Assembly: GCA_017471765.1 (NCBI GenBank)
Contig: JAFURT010000033.1
Coordinates: 52,945 to 116,944, forward strand
From: Clostridia bacterium
GTDB lineage: Bacteria > Bacillota > Clostridia > Oscillospirales > Acutalibacteraceae
Direction: 5' to 3'
Length of the DNA stretch: 64,000 nucleotides
A program made the position numbers and the translations under genes. A model generated the notes under the pieces. That model had not been told where the DNA came from and did not search any database. It was given only the letters and a program-made list of their open reading frames with translations. This document shows positions 34,825 through 43,482 of the stretch, piece by piece. The first letter of the stretch is position 1. Each line of letters opens with the position of its first letter.

Positions 34825-35443
34825 AAATCGCCATGGTATGCTGATCGTCCTGTCCGGCCCCTCCGGTTCCGGCAAGGGCACGATCATCAAGTCCCTGCTG
34901 GCTGAGCGGGATGATACGGTGCTGTCGGTGTCCATGACCACCCGAGCGCCCCGCCCCGGCGAGCTGGACGGTATACACTACCATTTCGTCACCCGGGAAA
35001 AGTTTGAGCAGACAATTGCCGAAGATGGCTTCCTGGAATATGCCGAGTATAACGGCAACTATTACGGCACCCCCGAGGCTCCTATCCGCCGCTGGCTGAA
35101 TGAGGGGAAGAATGTCATCCTGGAGATCGAGGTGCAGGGGGCCGAAAAGGTGATGGATCACCGGTCTGATTTGGTGTCCATCTTCATTACCATTCCGTCG
35201 GTGGAGGAGCTGGAGCGCCGTTTGCGCGGCCGTGGCACCGAAACGGACGAGGTCATCCGTGGGCGGATGGAGACAGCTCGCTATGAGCTGACCCGGGCAT
35301 TCCGCTACCAGTATGTTGTGCTAAACGATGAGGTGGATCTGGCTATTGACCGGATCAACACCATCATCGATGCAGAAAGCATGCGGTACAGCCGCATGGA
35401 AAATACAATTTTGGAGGTACTTAAGTATGTTAGCACCCAGTGA
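34817..35443 (+). CDS. gmk: Guanylate kinase
   Basis: 208 residues. Converts GMP to GDP with ATP. P-loop GPSGSGKGT near 13-21, the GMP-binding [11 protein letters not shown] region near 42-52 and the lid RGRGTETDE near 139-147 are present. ATG 34817 overlaps the remA stop and has GAGGAGGAA upstream; an earlier ATG at 34799 lies within remA. Its usual order with remA and rpoZ is kept. Confidence 0.96.
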   Translation: MSENRHGMLIVLSGPSGSGKGTIIKSLLAERDDTVLSVSMTTRAPRPGELDGIHYHFVTREKFEQTIAEDGFLEYAEYNGNYYGTPEAPIRRWLNEGKNVILEIEVQGAEKVMDHRSDLVSIFITIPSVEELERRLRGRGTETDEVIRGRMETARYELTRAFRYQYVVLNDEVDLAIDRINTIIDAESMRYSRMENTILEVLKYVSTQ

Positions 35444-35630
35444 TATCGAAGAGTTGAAGGGCAAGAATAGCCGCTATGCGGTGGTTGTAGGTGTGGCCAA
35501 GCGTGCCCGCCAGATTGCCGACGAGGCAGAGGAGAATAAGGAGATCCTGGTAGAAAAGACGGTCAGCCTGGCCATCCGGGATTTCAAGAATGGGGATTGC
35601 TCTCTGTTTGTAATGAGCGACGAGGACTAA
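35427..35630 (+). CDS. rpoZ: RNA polymerase omega subunit
   Basis: 67 residues, the short Firmicutes omega. [20 protein letters not shown], then RARQIADEAEE and VSLAIRDFKNG match the subunit that helps fold beta-prime. ATG 35427 with GGAGG 9 bases upstream; the start overlaps the gmk end. Directly before priA, without the coaBC gene found between them in Bacillus. Confidence 0.93.
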   Translation: MLAPSDIEELKGKNSRYAVVVGVAKRARQIADEAEENKEILVEKTVSLAIRDFKNGDCSLFVMSDED

Positions 35631-35657
35631 TGCAGTAACAAAGGGGAGGGAAAGGTG

Positions 35658-38111
35658 ATGTCTGCTATAACGGTCGTGCGTGTTGCTGTGGAGCAGGCGG
35701 CTTTTTCCTTCGACAAGCTGTATTCCTACCTATGGCCGAAAACCTTGGGCGAGCCGGTTGTGGGCGTGCGGGTGCTGGTTCCCTTTGGGGGCGGTAACCG
35801 CACTCGACAGGGGCTTGTTATGGCCTGCGAAACCCAGGAGCAAACCGCTGGGCTGAAAGCGGTGCAGTCTGTGATGGATGAGGCACCGCTGTTAAGTGAG
35901 GAGATGCTGGCGCTGGCTCGCTTTATGCAGGAGCGTACCTTTTGCACCTTGTTCGATGCGGTGCGTGCCATGCTACCTACCGGCCTGTACCTGCGGCTCA
36001 AGCCGGTGCTGCGCCCGGCGGTGGATGTGCCGCCGGCTGTGTTGGATACCCTCACCCCCAATGAACGACAGCTATTGGCCTTTGTGTCCAAGTGTCCCGG
36101 CGGCGCCGACCAGACATCCTTGCTGAAACGGTTGGGGATGGAGGAGGACGCCCCGGCGCTCCGGCATTTGCTGGAGCTGGGGGTGCTGGTGCGGACGGAG
36201 GATGGATTCCGCCAGGTAGGGGATGCCTCGGTGCGTACGGTGCGTTTGCTCCCCCGGGAGGAGGATGCCCCTGCTCCCAAGTTGACGGAGAAGCAGCAGG
36301 CTGTTCTGTCTCTGCTGGAGGATGTAGGCGCCGCCTCGGTGAAAGAGGTGTGTTACTTCTCCGGTGTGACTCCGGCGGTGGTGACGGCACTGGCCAACAA
36401 AGGGCTGGTGCAGATATATGATGCGGAGGTATTGCGCTCTCCCTACACCCAGGTGGAGGAGGCGCCGCCCATTGCTTCGCAAACTCTTAGCGATGAGCAA
36501 CAGCAGGCCTATGACCGGCTGTGTGCGCTCTATACAGCCGGTCAGCCGGCGGCGGCCCTGCTTCATGGGGTTACCGGTAGCGGCAAAACGGCGGTGTATA
36601 TGAATTTGATTGACGGGGTGCTGGCAGATGGCCGTCAGGTCATCGTGCTGGTACCGGAGATTTCGCTGACTCCCCAGATGATGTCCCTGTTTCTGCAGAA
36701 ATACGGTCGCCGGGTGGCAGTGCTGCACAGTAGCCTGGCCATTGGCGAACGCATGGATGAGTGGAAACGGATCAAGCGGGGAGAGGCTTCGATTGTGGTG
36801 GGTACCCGTTCGGCGGTGTTTGCCCCCTGCGAGAACTTGGGCCTTATCGTGATGGATGAGGAACAGGAGCATACCTATAAATCCGAGTCTACCCCCCGGT
36901 ATCATGCCCGGGATGTGGCCCGGTTTCGCTGTGCCCATCACGGGGCACTGTTATTGCTGACATCGGCGACACCGTCGGTGGAAAGCTACTATGCGGCTGT
37001 TTCCGGCCGCTATACGCTGGTGGAACTGAAAAACCGCTATGGCGCCACCCAGCTGCCCTCGGTGCAGGTGGTGGATATGCGGCAGGAGGCGTGTGGTGAG
37101 ACGGTGCTGGGCCCCACCTTGCTGGCGGCCATGGATACCTGCCTTGCCGAGGGACAGCAGGCTATTCTGCTGCTCAATCGTCGTGGTTTTCACACCCATG
37201 TGTCCTGCCGTTCCTGTGGACAGGTGGTTACCTGTCCTTCCTGCAGTATTTCCCTTACCTACCATCGGGCGAACGACCGATTACTGTGCCACTATTGTGG
37301 ACACAGCCGCCGTCCCCCCTCCCGTTGCCCTCAGTGCGACTCGGATAAGCTGTATTACGCCGGGTTGGGGACGCAGCTGGTGGAGGAGGAGCTGGCCGAA
37401 CGCTTCCCCGATGTGCCGGTGTTGCGGATGGATACCGATACAACCATGTCCCGCTTTGCGTATGAAGAAAAATTCCGTGCCTTTGCCCAGGGGGATTACC
37501 GCATCATGATTGGTACCCAGATGGTGGCTAAGGGGCTGGATTTTCCCCAGGTGGGGTTGGTAGGCGTACTGTCGGCAGACCAGTCCCTGTATGGGGATGA
37601 CTACCGTAGCTATGAGACCACATTTGCGCTGTTGACCCAGGTTATCGGCCGGGCCGGGCGCCGCCAGCAACAGGGCTTGGCGGTGGTGCAGACCTACACC
37701 CCGGATAACCCCATCATCGAGCTGGCGGCCGACCAGGATTATACCGGCTTTTACGGCCTGGAGATTGCCTCACGCCGGATGATGCATTATCCGCCTTATG
37801 CAGACCTGTTTTTGTTCGGCTTTACCGGAGTGCAGGAAAGCCGGGTACAGCAGGCGGCACGGCGGATGCTGGAGCTGTTGCGTCAGGCCGCTGTGGGCGA
37901 GTATAGTGACCTGCCGCTGATTGCTCTTGACCCTACACCGGCGGCGGTGCTGAAGGTGGCAGGGAAATACCGGTATAAGCTGCTGGTGAAAGCCCGGAAT
38001 ACCGTCCGGATGCGACAGATGGTCCGGCAACTGCTTCATGCGATGCATGGGGAGCCGACCTGCCGCAGTATAAATGTATATGTTGACATCAACCCAGCAT
38101 CCATGCTGTGA
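35658..38111 (+). CDS. priA: Primosomal protein N' (replication restart helicase)
   Basis: 817 residues, full length. N-terminal DNA-binding domain ~1-110, winged helix ~220-260, superfamily 2 helicase with Walker A GVTGSGKT at 304-311 and DEEQEH near 400, and a zinc region with CxxC pairs (CRSCG, CPSC, CHYC, CPQC) near 515-560. It restarts stalled replication forks. ATG 35658 with GGAGGGAAAGG upstream. Confidence 0.96.
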   Translation: MSAITVVRVAVEQAAFSFDKLYSYLWPKTLGEPVVGVRVLVPFGGGNRTRQGLVMACETQEQTAGLKAVQSVMDEAPLLSEEMLALARFMQERTFCTLFDAVRAMLPTGLYLRLKPVLRPAVDVPPAVLDTLTPNERQLLAFVSKCPGGADQTSLLKRLGMEEDAPALRHLLELGVLVRTEDGFRQVGDASVRTVRLLPREEDAPAPKLTEKQQAVLSLLEDVGAASVKEVCYFSGVTPAVVTALANKGLVQIYDAEVLRSPYTQVEEAPPIASQTLSDEQQQAYDRLCALYTAGQPAAALLHGVTGSGKTAVYMNLIDGVLADGRQVIVLVPEISLTPQMMSLFLQKYGRRVAVLHSSLAIGERMDEWKRIKRGEASIVVGTRSAVFAPCENLGLIVMDEEQEHTYKSESTPRYHARDVARFRCAHHGALLLLTSATPSVESYYAAVSGRYTLVELKNRYGATQLPSVQVVDMRQEACGETVLGPTLLAAMDTCLAEGQQAILLLNRRGFHTHVSCRSCGQVVTCPSCSISLTYHRANDRLLCHYCGHSRRPPSRCPQCDSDKLYYAGLGTQLVEEELAERFPDVPVLRMDTDTTMSRFAYEEKFRAFAQGDYRIMIGTQMVAKGLDFPQVGLVGVLSADQSLYGDDYRSYETTFALLTQVIGRAGRRQQQGLAVVQTYTPDNPIIELAADQDYTGFYGLEIASRRMMHYPPYADLFLFGFTGVQESRVQQAARRMLELLRQAAVGEYSDLPLIALDPTPAAVLKVAGKYRYKLLVKARNTVRMRQMVRQLLHAMHGEPTCRSINVYVDINPASML

Positions 38112-38131
38112 CGATAGAAAGGATTAAACGA

Positions 38132-38596
38132 ATGGCTATCAGAACAATTTTAACCGATAAAGATCCGGTGCTGCATAAAGTATGTAAGCCGGTGGAAAAC
38201 TTTGATGAGCGCCTGTGGCAGCTGTTGGACGATATGGCGGATACGCTGGAAAAAGCGGACGGTGTTGGTTTGGCCGCACCGCAGATCGGCATTTTGCGCC
38301 GGATGTTCATTATGAATACCGGCGACGGCCTGCGTGAGTGCATCAACCCCACCATCCTGGAACGCCGTGGCCAGCAGGAGTGCACCGAGGGCTGCCTGTC
38401 CAGCCCCGGCGAATACGGTATTATCCATCGCCCGGCTAAGGTTAAACTGCAGGCGCAGAACCGGGACGGCAAGTTCTTTATTGTAACGTTGGAAGGTTTG
38501 GCCGCCCAGTGTGCTGACCATGAGTGTGACCATCTGGACGGTGTCCTGTTCAAAAGTAAGGTGGACAGAATGCTCGGCCCTGATGAGCTACGCTAA
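38132..38596 (+). CDS. def: Peptide deformylase
   Basis: 154 residues. Removes formyl from new N-terminal methionine. The three signatures are intact: GVGLAAPQIG at 44-53, EGCLS at 86-90 with the metal-binding Cys88 and HECDH at 130-134. ATG 38132 follows AAAGGATT. Followed by fmt, the enzyme that adds the formyl group, as in many bacteria. Confidence 0.96.
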   Translation: MAIRTILTDKDPVLHKVCKPVENFDERLWQLLDDMADTLEKADGVGLAAPQIGILRRMFIMNTGDGLRECINPTILERRGQQECTEGCLSSPGEYGIIHRPAKVKLQAQNRDGKFFIVTLEGLAAQCADHECDHLDGVLFKSKVDRMLGPDELR

Positions 38597-38620
38597 CTAT
38601 CTCGAATGGAGGGGCACGGA

Positions 38621-39544
38621 ATGAAACTGATTTTTATGGGTACGCCGGATTTTGCCGTGCCCAGCCTGGAACGGCTGTTGGCGGACGGTCACACGGTTTC
38701 CCTGGTGGTTACCCAGCCGGATAAGCCGGTTGGCCGCAAGCAGATTCTCACGCCACCAGCTGTAAAGGCGTGTGCCTTGTCACATGATTTGCCGGTGTAT
38801 CAGCCCACCTCCATGCGTACCCCGGAGGCCTTGGAACGCCTGGCGCAAGAGGAGGCGGAGGCCATCATCGTGGTGGCCTATGGGAAGATATTGCCGAAGC
38901 CTGTTCTCGACCTGACACCCTATGGCTGTATCAATGTCCACGGTTCGCTGTTGCCCCGTTACCGGGGTGCGGCCCCGGTGCAGTGGGCAGTCATCAATGG
39001 GGATGCCGAGTCCGGCGTCACCACTATGCAGTTGGATGAAGGGGTAGACACCGGCGACATTTTACTGATGGCTCGCCGTCCGCTGGATGACACCATTACC
39101 GGAGGAGAGCTGTTTGACCTGCTGGCCGAGGATGGCGCCGCCCTGCTCAGTGAGACGCTGACCCGGTTGCAGGCGGGCACCTTGCAAGCCACACCCCAGC
39201 CGGAGGAGGGGGCTTGCTACGCCTCCATGCTGGATAAATCCATGTGTCCGTTGGATTGGCGCAAACCTGCCGTTACCCTGCACAACCAGGTGCGGGGTAT
39301 GAACCCTTGGCCGGTGGCTACCTGCCGGGTGGAGGATAAGGGCATGAAGGTGTTTGTCACCCGGGTAGGGGAGCCCACAGAGGCTATCCCCGGCACGGTG
39401 GTATCTCAACAGCCGCTGGCGGTGGCCTGTGGCGATGGCAGAACGCTCATTTTAGAGGAAATCCAAGCCGAAGGCTCTCGTCGGATGATGGCCGCCGACT
39501 ATTTGCGTGGCCATCCCATTGCTCCCGGCACAGTGCTGGGATAA
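38621..39544 (+). CDS. fmt: Methionyl-tRNA formyltransferase
   Basis: 307 residues. Transfers formyl from 10-formyl-THF to Met-tRNA. MGTPDFAVPSLERLL opens the Rossmann-like domain and HGSLLPRYRGAAPVQWA near 112-128 holds the catalytic His and the substrate loop; the C-terminal OB-like domain is complete. ATG 38621 has GGAGGGG upstream; a start five codons earlier is less likely. Confidence 0.96.
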   Translation: MKLIFMGTPDFAVPSLERLLADGHTVSLVVTQPDKPVGRKQILTPPAVKACALSHDLPVYQPTSMRTPEALERLAQEEAEAIIVVAYGKILPKPVLDLTPYGCINVHGSLLPRYRGAAPVQWAVINGDAESGVTTMQLDEGVDTGDILLMARRPLDDTITGGELFDLLAEDGAALLSETLTRLQAGTLQATPQPEEGACYASMLDKSMCPLDWRKPAVTLHNQVRGMNPWPVATCRVEDKGMKVFVTRVGEPTEAIPGTVVSQQPLAVACGDGRTLILEEIQAEGSRRMMAADYLRGHPIAPGTVLG

Positions 39545-39564
39545 CGCAGAAAGGAAATGTGTCC

Positions 39565-40290
39565 ATGCCGTTTTTCTATATGGATTATTGGTACTTGATT
39601 TTAGTGGTGCCGGCACTGCTTGTTTCCATTTGGGCGCAGTTTCGGGTGAAGTCAACCTTTTCCAAGTATAGCAGCCTTGCCGTGCGCTGTGGCCTGACCG
39701 GGCGACAGACCAGCGAGTATATGCAGCGTGGCGGCGGCATCGCCGTGGAGGTTGAGCGTGGCGGCGGCATCGCCGTGGAGGTTGAGCCGGTCGCCGGGTC
39801 GATGACTGACCATTTTGACCCCCGTACCAATGTGATTCGCCTGTCCGAGCCGGTGTATGACCGTTGCTCTGTGGCGGCGGTGGGTGTGGCGGCCCATGAG
39901 ACCGGCCACGCCCTGCAACACGCCGAGGGCTATGCGCCGGTAAAATGGCGTACCGCCCTGGTGCCGGTGACGAATTTTTCTGCCAGACTGTCACCGCTGT
40001 TGGTGGTGCTGGGCATTGTGCTGAGTTATGATATTCTGGCCTATGCCGGCATTGCCTTGTTCAGCGTGGCAGTGCTGTTCCAGCTGGTGACATTGCCGGT
40101 GGAATTTAATGCCAGCCGCCGGGCGTTGGCGGCACTGGAGGGTAGCGGCCAGTTCTCTGACGAAGAACTCCGCGGCATCCGCAAGGTGCTTTCCGCCGCG
40201 GCGCTGACCTATGTGGCGGCGATGCTGGTATCTCTGATGAGTCTGTTGCGGCTGATCCTGCTGGTAAACGGCAGGAGCCGCCGCCGCTGA
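39565..40290 (+). CDS. Neutral zinc metallopeptidase, YugP-like, with an internal duplication
   Basis: 241 residues. One N-terminal hydrophobic segment (~9-25), the zinc motif HETGH at 111-115 and several hydrophobic segments from ~130 on. It matches the YugP family of membrane metallopeptidases. Residues 55-64 and 65-74 are identical because of a perfect 30-base tandem duplication, directly before the conserved PVAGSMTDHFDPRTNV segment, so this copy is ten residues longer than expected. The reading frame is kept. ATG 39565 with AAGGAAA upstream. Located between fmt and rsmB. Confidence 0.88.
   Translation: MPFFYMDYWYLILVVPALLVSIWAQFRVKSTFSKYSSLAVRCGLTGRQTSEYMQRGGGIAVEVERGGGIAVEVEPVAGSMTDHFDPRTNVIRLSEPVYDRCSVAAVGVAAHETGHALQHAEGYAPVKWRTALVPVTNFSARLSPLLVVLGIVLSYDILAYAGIALFSVAVLFQLVTLPVEFNASRRALAALEGSGQFSDEELRGIRKVLSAAALTYVAAMLVSLMSLLRLILLVNGRSRRR
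39727..39786 (+). repeat. Perfect 30-base tandem duplication inside the YugP-like gene
   Basis: 39727-39756 and 39757-39786 are identical 30-base units (encoding RGGGIAVEVE twice). The identity without any silent change suggests a recent event or a slipped-strand or assembly artefact. Confidence 0.95.
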
Positions 40291-41630
40291 TGGACGCCCG
40301 GAGCGCCGCTGTTACGGCGCTGTTGCGGGTACAGGAACAGGGCGGCTACTCCAATCTGGTGTTGGAGGAACTGCTGACCCAGGCAGAACTGGGGGAGGCC
40401 GACCGTGGCCTTGCCTCCCGTCTGCTGTACGGTGTCACCGAGCGACGGCTGACACTGGATTACTTACTCAATAAGACTGCTTCAACACCGGTGAAAAAGA
40501 TGCAACCTGCCGTACGGGAAATTCTGCGTGTGGGTGTGTATCAGCTGGTGTATATGGATAAGATTCCGGCTTTTTCCGCCATTCATGAGGCGGTGGAGCA
40601 GACCAGACGGTTTGGCTGTCCCCGCCTGGGTGGCTTTGTCAACGGTGTGTTGCGCCAGGTGGAACGGCAGGCAAAAGAACTGCTGGCCGCCTTGCCGGAC
40701 ACAGATAAAGGGCTGGAGTTGCGCCATTCTCTGCCACGGGCGTGGATTCGTGCCTGGCGGGAGGCTTATGGCGAGACGATGCTACAAGGGATGCTACAGT
40801 CCCTGGGGCAACCGGCACCTACTTATATTCGTGTGAACACCTGTGCCACCACCACCGCCGCTTTGACGGCTAAGCTCCAAGAGCTGGGGGTGACCTGTAC
40901 ACCGGTAGCCGACCTGCCGGATGCCCTTTGCGTTTCTCCGGCGGCGGCCCTGCGTCGCTTGCCGGCGACTATGGCTACCCATTTCTACATGCAGGATATC
41001 GCCTCCCAGTGGTGTTGCCGGGCGCTGGAAGCCCACTCGGGGGAGAGAATTGCTGATGTGTGTGCCGCCCCCGGCGGCAAGACCATGACGGTGGCCCAGT
41101 ACATGGAGAATACCGGCGAGATGTACGCCGGGGATATCCACGATCATAAGTGCCGAGTACTGGCAGAACGCGTAAAGCGGTTTGGCTTTACATCTATTAC
41201 TGTGCGACAGTGGGATGCGGCACAGCCCCCGGACGAGACCCTTGTGGGTACCTGTGACCGGGTGGTGTGCGATGTGCCCTGTTCCGGAATGGGGGTTATC
41301 CGACGCAAGCCGGAAATCCGCTATAAGTCGCCGGATTCCTTTGACGAGTTACCGGCCTTGCAGTTGCGTATCCTTGAGCAGGCCGCTAAACTGGTGCGTC
41401 CCGGTGGCGTGCTGCAGTATTCCACCTGCACCCTCCGTCCGGAGGAGAATGAACAGGTGGTGGAGGCTTTCTTACAGCGGCACCCGGCGTTTTCACCCCG
41501 GTTGTTGCCTTTGCCCGCCTGCTTTGCGGCGGCCGGATTGCCGGTTTCTCATCAACTCACACTTTTTCCGCCTATTCACGGTTCTGATGGCTTTTTTATC
41601 GCCGCTTTCCAAAAACATAAACCGGAATAG
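40290..41630 (+). CDS. rsmB: 16S rRNA (cytosine967-C5)-methyltransferase
   Basis: 446 residues. An N-terminal NusB-like RNA-binding domain (~1-140) precedes the methyltransferase domain, with the SAM-binding ADVCAAPGGKT near 252-262, the DVPCSGMGVIRRKPEI catalytic-Cys motif near 328-343 and STCTL near 377-381. The ATG overlaps the stop of the YugP-like gene by one base. Order fmt-(yugP)-rsmB-rlmN as in Bacillus. Confidence 0.95.
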   Translation: MDARSAAVTALLRVQEQGGYSNLVLEELLTQAELGEADRGLASRLLYGVTERRLTLDYLLNKTASTPVKKMQPAVREILRVGVYQLVYMDKIPAFSAIHEAVEQTRRFGCPRLGGFVNGVLRQVERQAKELLAALPDTDKGLELRHSLPRAWIRAWREAYGETMLQGMLQSLGQPAPTYIRVNTCATTTAALTAKLQELGVTCTPVADLPDALCVSPAAALRRLPATMATHFYMQDIASQWCCRALEAHSGERIADVCAAPGGKTMTVAQYMENTGEMYAGDIHDHKCRVLAERVKRFGFTSITVRQWDAAQPPDETLVGTCDRVVCDVPCSGMGVIRRKPEIRYKSPDSFDELPALQLRILEQAAKLVRPGGVLQYSTCTLRPEENEQVVEAFLQRHPAFSPRLLPLPACFAAAGLPVSHQLTLFPPIHGSDGFFIAAFQKHKPE

Positions 41631-41657
41631 ACCACATTCTCTAGGCGAGGTGACTTT

Positions 41658-42755
41658 TTGGCTACCACAGATATTCGCTCCCTGCCGCCCGCGGTGCTGA
41701 CCGAACAGCTGGCGGCGTGGGGGTACCCGGCATTCCGGGCCCGGCAGATTCGGCAATGGCTGGATCAGGGGGTCACGGATTTCGGACAGATGAGCAACCT
41801 GCCACTGGCTCTGCGCCAGCAACTGAGCGAGCAGTACATGGTGCCCGGCGTGACCATCCGGCGTAAGCTGGTGTCTGCCATCGACGGCACGGTGAAATAC
41901 CTGTTCGCCCTGGATGACGGGGAGACGGTGGAATCGGTGCTGATGCAGTATAAGCACGGCTGGAGCCAGTGCCTGTCCACCCAGGTGGGCTGTAAGATGG
42001 GCTGTACCTTTTGCGCCACAGGCATAGGCGGTTTTATCCGCAACCTGTCTGCCGCCGAGATGCTGGCCCAGATCGAAGCCGCCCAACAGGATGCCGGGAT
42101 ACGTGTGTCCTCCATTGTCCTGATGGGGATGGGGGAGCCGCTGGATAACTACGACCAGGTAATCACCTTCCTCCGGATGTTGGGCGAAGAGGGAGGCGTG
42201 CATATCGGTATGCGCCACATTTCCCTGTCCACCTGTGGGGTGGTGCCGGGCATCTACCGGCTGATGGAGGAGAATATTCCCCTCACCCTATCGATTTCCC
42301 TCCACGCCCCCAATGACCAGATTCGCTCCCGCACCATGCCGGTCAACCGGCGATGGCCGGTGGCGGAATTGCTGGAAGCCTGCCGCCGCTATGCGGATGT
42401 GACCGGCCGGAGGATTTCGTTTGAATATGCCATGATACACGGTGTCAATGACTCGGATGCCTGTGCCAATGAGCTGGCAGACCGCCTGCGGGGGATGTTG
42501 TGCCACGTTAACCTCATCCCGGTCAATGCGGTGGAGGGGAAGGCGCACCAGCGCAGTTCCCGCCAGCGGATACAGGCGTTTATGGATATTTTGCAGAAAA
42601 AAGGTATCAATGTAACGGTGCGCCGTACCTTAGGGGCGGACATCAATGCGTCCTGCGGCCAGCTACGGCGACAGCAGGATAGGGAGAATACAGAAAGGAG
42701 GCATTCCCATGAAAGTGATAGGACAGACACACATCGGTCTGGTGCGGGCGAATAA
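41658..42755 (+). CDS. rlmN: Dual-specificity RNA methyltransferase RlmN
   Basis: 365 residues. Radical-SAM enzyme that methylates C2 of A2503 in 23S rRNA and A37 in tRNA. Cluster cysteines C112, C116 and C119 are in CKMGCTFC, and the C-terminal ASCGQLRRQQ holds the second reactive Cys. It begins with TTG (MATTDIRS), GCGAGGTG upstream. About 15 further codons at the 3' end overlap the start of prpC, an unusually long overlap of 47 bases. Confidence 0.95.
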   Translation: MATTDIRSLPPAVLTEQLAAWGYPAFRARQIRQWLDQGVTDFGQMSNLPLALRQQLSEQYMVPGVTIRRKLVSAIDGTVKYLFALDDGETVESVLMQYKHGWSQCLSTQVGCKMGCTFCATGIGGFIRNLSAAEMLAQIEAAQQDAGIRVSSIVLMGMGEPLDNYDQVITFLRMLGEEGGVHIGMRHISLSTCGVVPGIYRLMEENIPLTLSISLHAPNDQIRSRTMPVNRRWPVAELLEACRRYADVTGRRISFEYAMIHGVNDSDACANELADRLRGMLCHVNLIPVNAVEGKAHQRSSRQRIQAFMDILQKKGINVTVRRTLGADINASCGQLRRQQDRENTERRHSHESDRTDTHRSGAGE

Positions 42756-43437
42756 CCAGGACGCACTGGATTACGGCGAGTTGGCCGAAAACGCACGCTA
42801 TGCTGTGGTGTGTGACGGCATGGGCGGTGCCAATGGCGGCAATATCGCCAGTGAAATTGCAGTGGGAGTGATCGGTACCCGCATCCGGGAGTCCTTCTCC
42901 ACTGAACGCAGTGGGAGTTGGGCCGAACATATGCTGGAAAGTGCTATGGCGGCCGCCAATATCGGCGTGTTTGACCGGGCGTTACAGCAACCGGAGCTGT
43001 CCGGCATGGGGACGACGGTGGTGGCGGCGGTGCTGTGCGACCACACGGCTTATATCTCCCATGTGGGGGATAGCCGTTTGTACCTGTTGCGTGGCCAGGC
43101 CCTACAGCCGGTCACCCGAGACCATTCGGTGGTGCAGGAGATGATCGAAAGCGGCCAGATCACGGAAGAACAGGCCAAATCCCATCCCCGGCGTCATTTC
43201 ATCACCCGTGCACTGGGTGTGACGGACAGCGAGTCCGGTGAGTATGACGAATTGGAACTGCAACCCGGCGACCGCCTGCTTCTGTGTACAGACGGTCTCA
43301 TCAATACCGTAGAGCCGGAGGATATCCGGCGTTTGCTCGCCCAACCGGCTGAGCAGGCGGTGGAGGCTTTGATACAGGCAGCTCTTGACGGCGGTGGAAC
43401 GGATAACGTGACCGTCGTGCTGATGGATACAGATTGA
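42709..43437 (+). CDS. prpC: PP2C-type Ser/Thr phosphatase
   Basis: 242 residues. PPM phosphatase with the metal-binding motifs VRANNQDA near 12-19, VCDGMGGANGGN near 34-45, HVGDSRLYLL near 114-123 and GGGTDNVTVV near 227-236. It reverses phosphorylation by the neighbouring PASTA kinase. ATG 42709 has AAAGGAGG 7 bases upstream, inside the end of rlmN. An in-frame start 21 codons earlier has no ribosome site. Confidence 0.95.
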   Translation: MKVIGQTHIGLVRANNQDALDYGELAENARYAVVCDGMGGANGGNIASEIAVGVIGTRIRESFSTERSGSWAEHMLESAMAAANIGVFDRALQQPELSGMGTTVVAAVLCDHTAYISHVGDSRLYLLRGQALQPVTRDHSVVQEMIESGQITEEQAKSHPRRHFITRALGVTDSESGEYDELELQPGDRLLLCTDGLINTVEPEDIRRLLAQPAEQAVEALIQAALDGGGTDNVTVVLMDTD

Positions 43438-43482
43438 TCGGTTTCCCGACCTTGATTTTTGCAGAAAGAAGAGGACAACGAT

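Noticed and set aside
33655-34941. 428-codon minus-strand frame over yicC, remA and gmk
   Set aside because: Spans three well-recognised genes and their junctions; composition typical of antisense.
39727-39786. Repeat considered as part of a CRISPR array
   Set aside because: Only two directly abutting units without spacers, inside a coding frame; no cas genes in the window.
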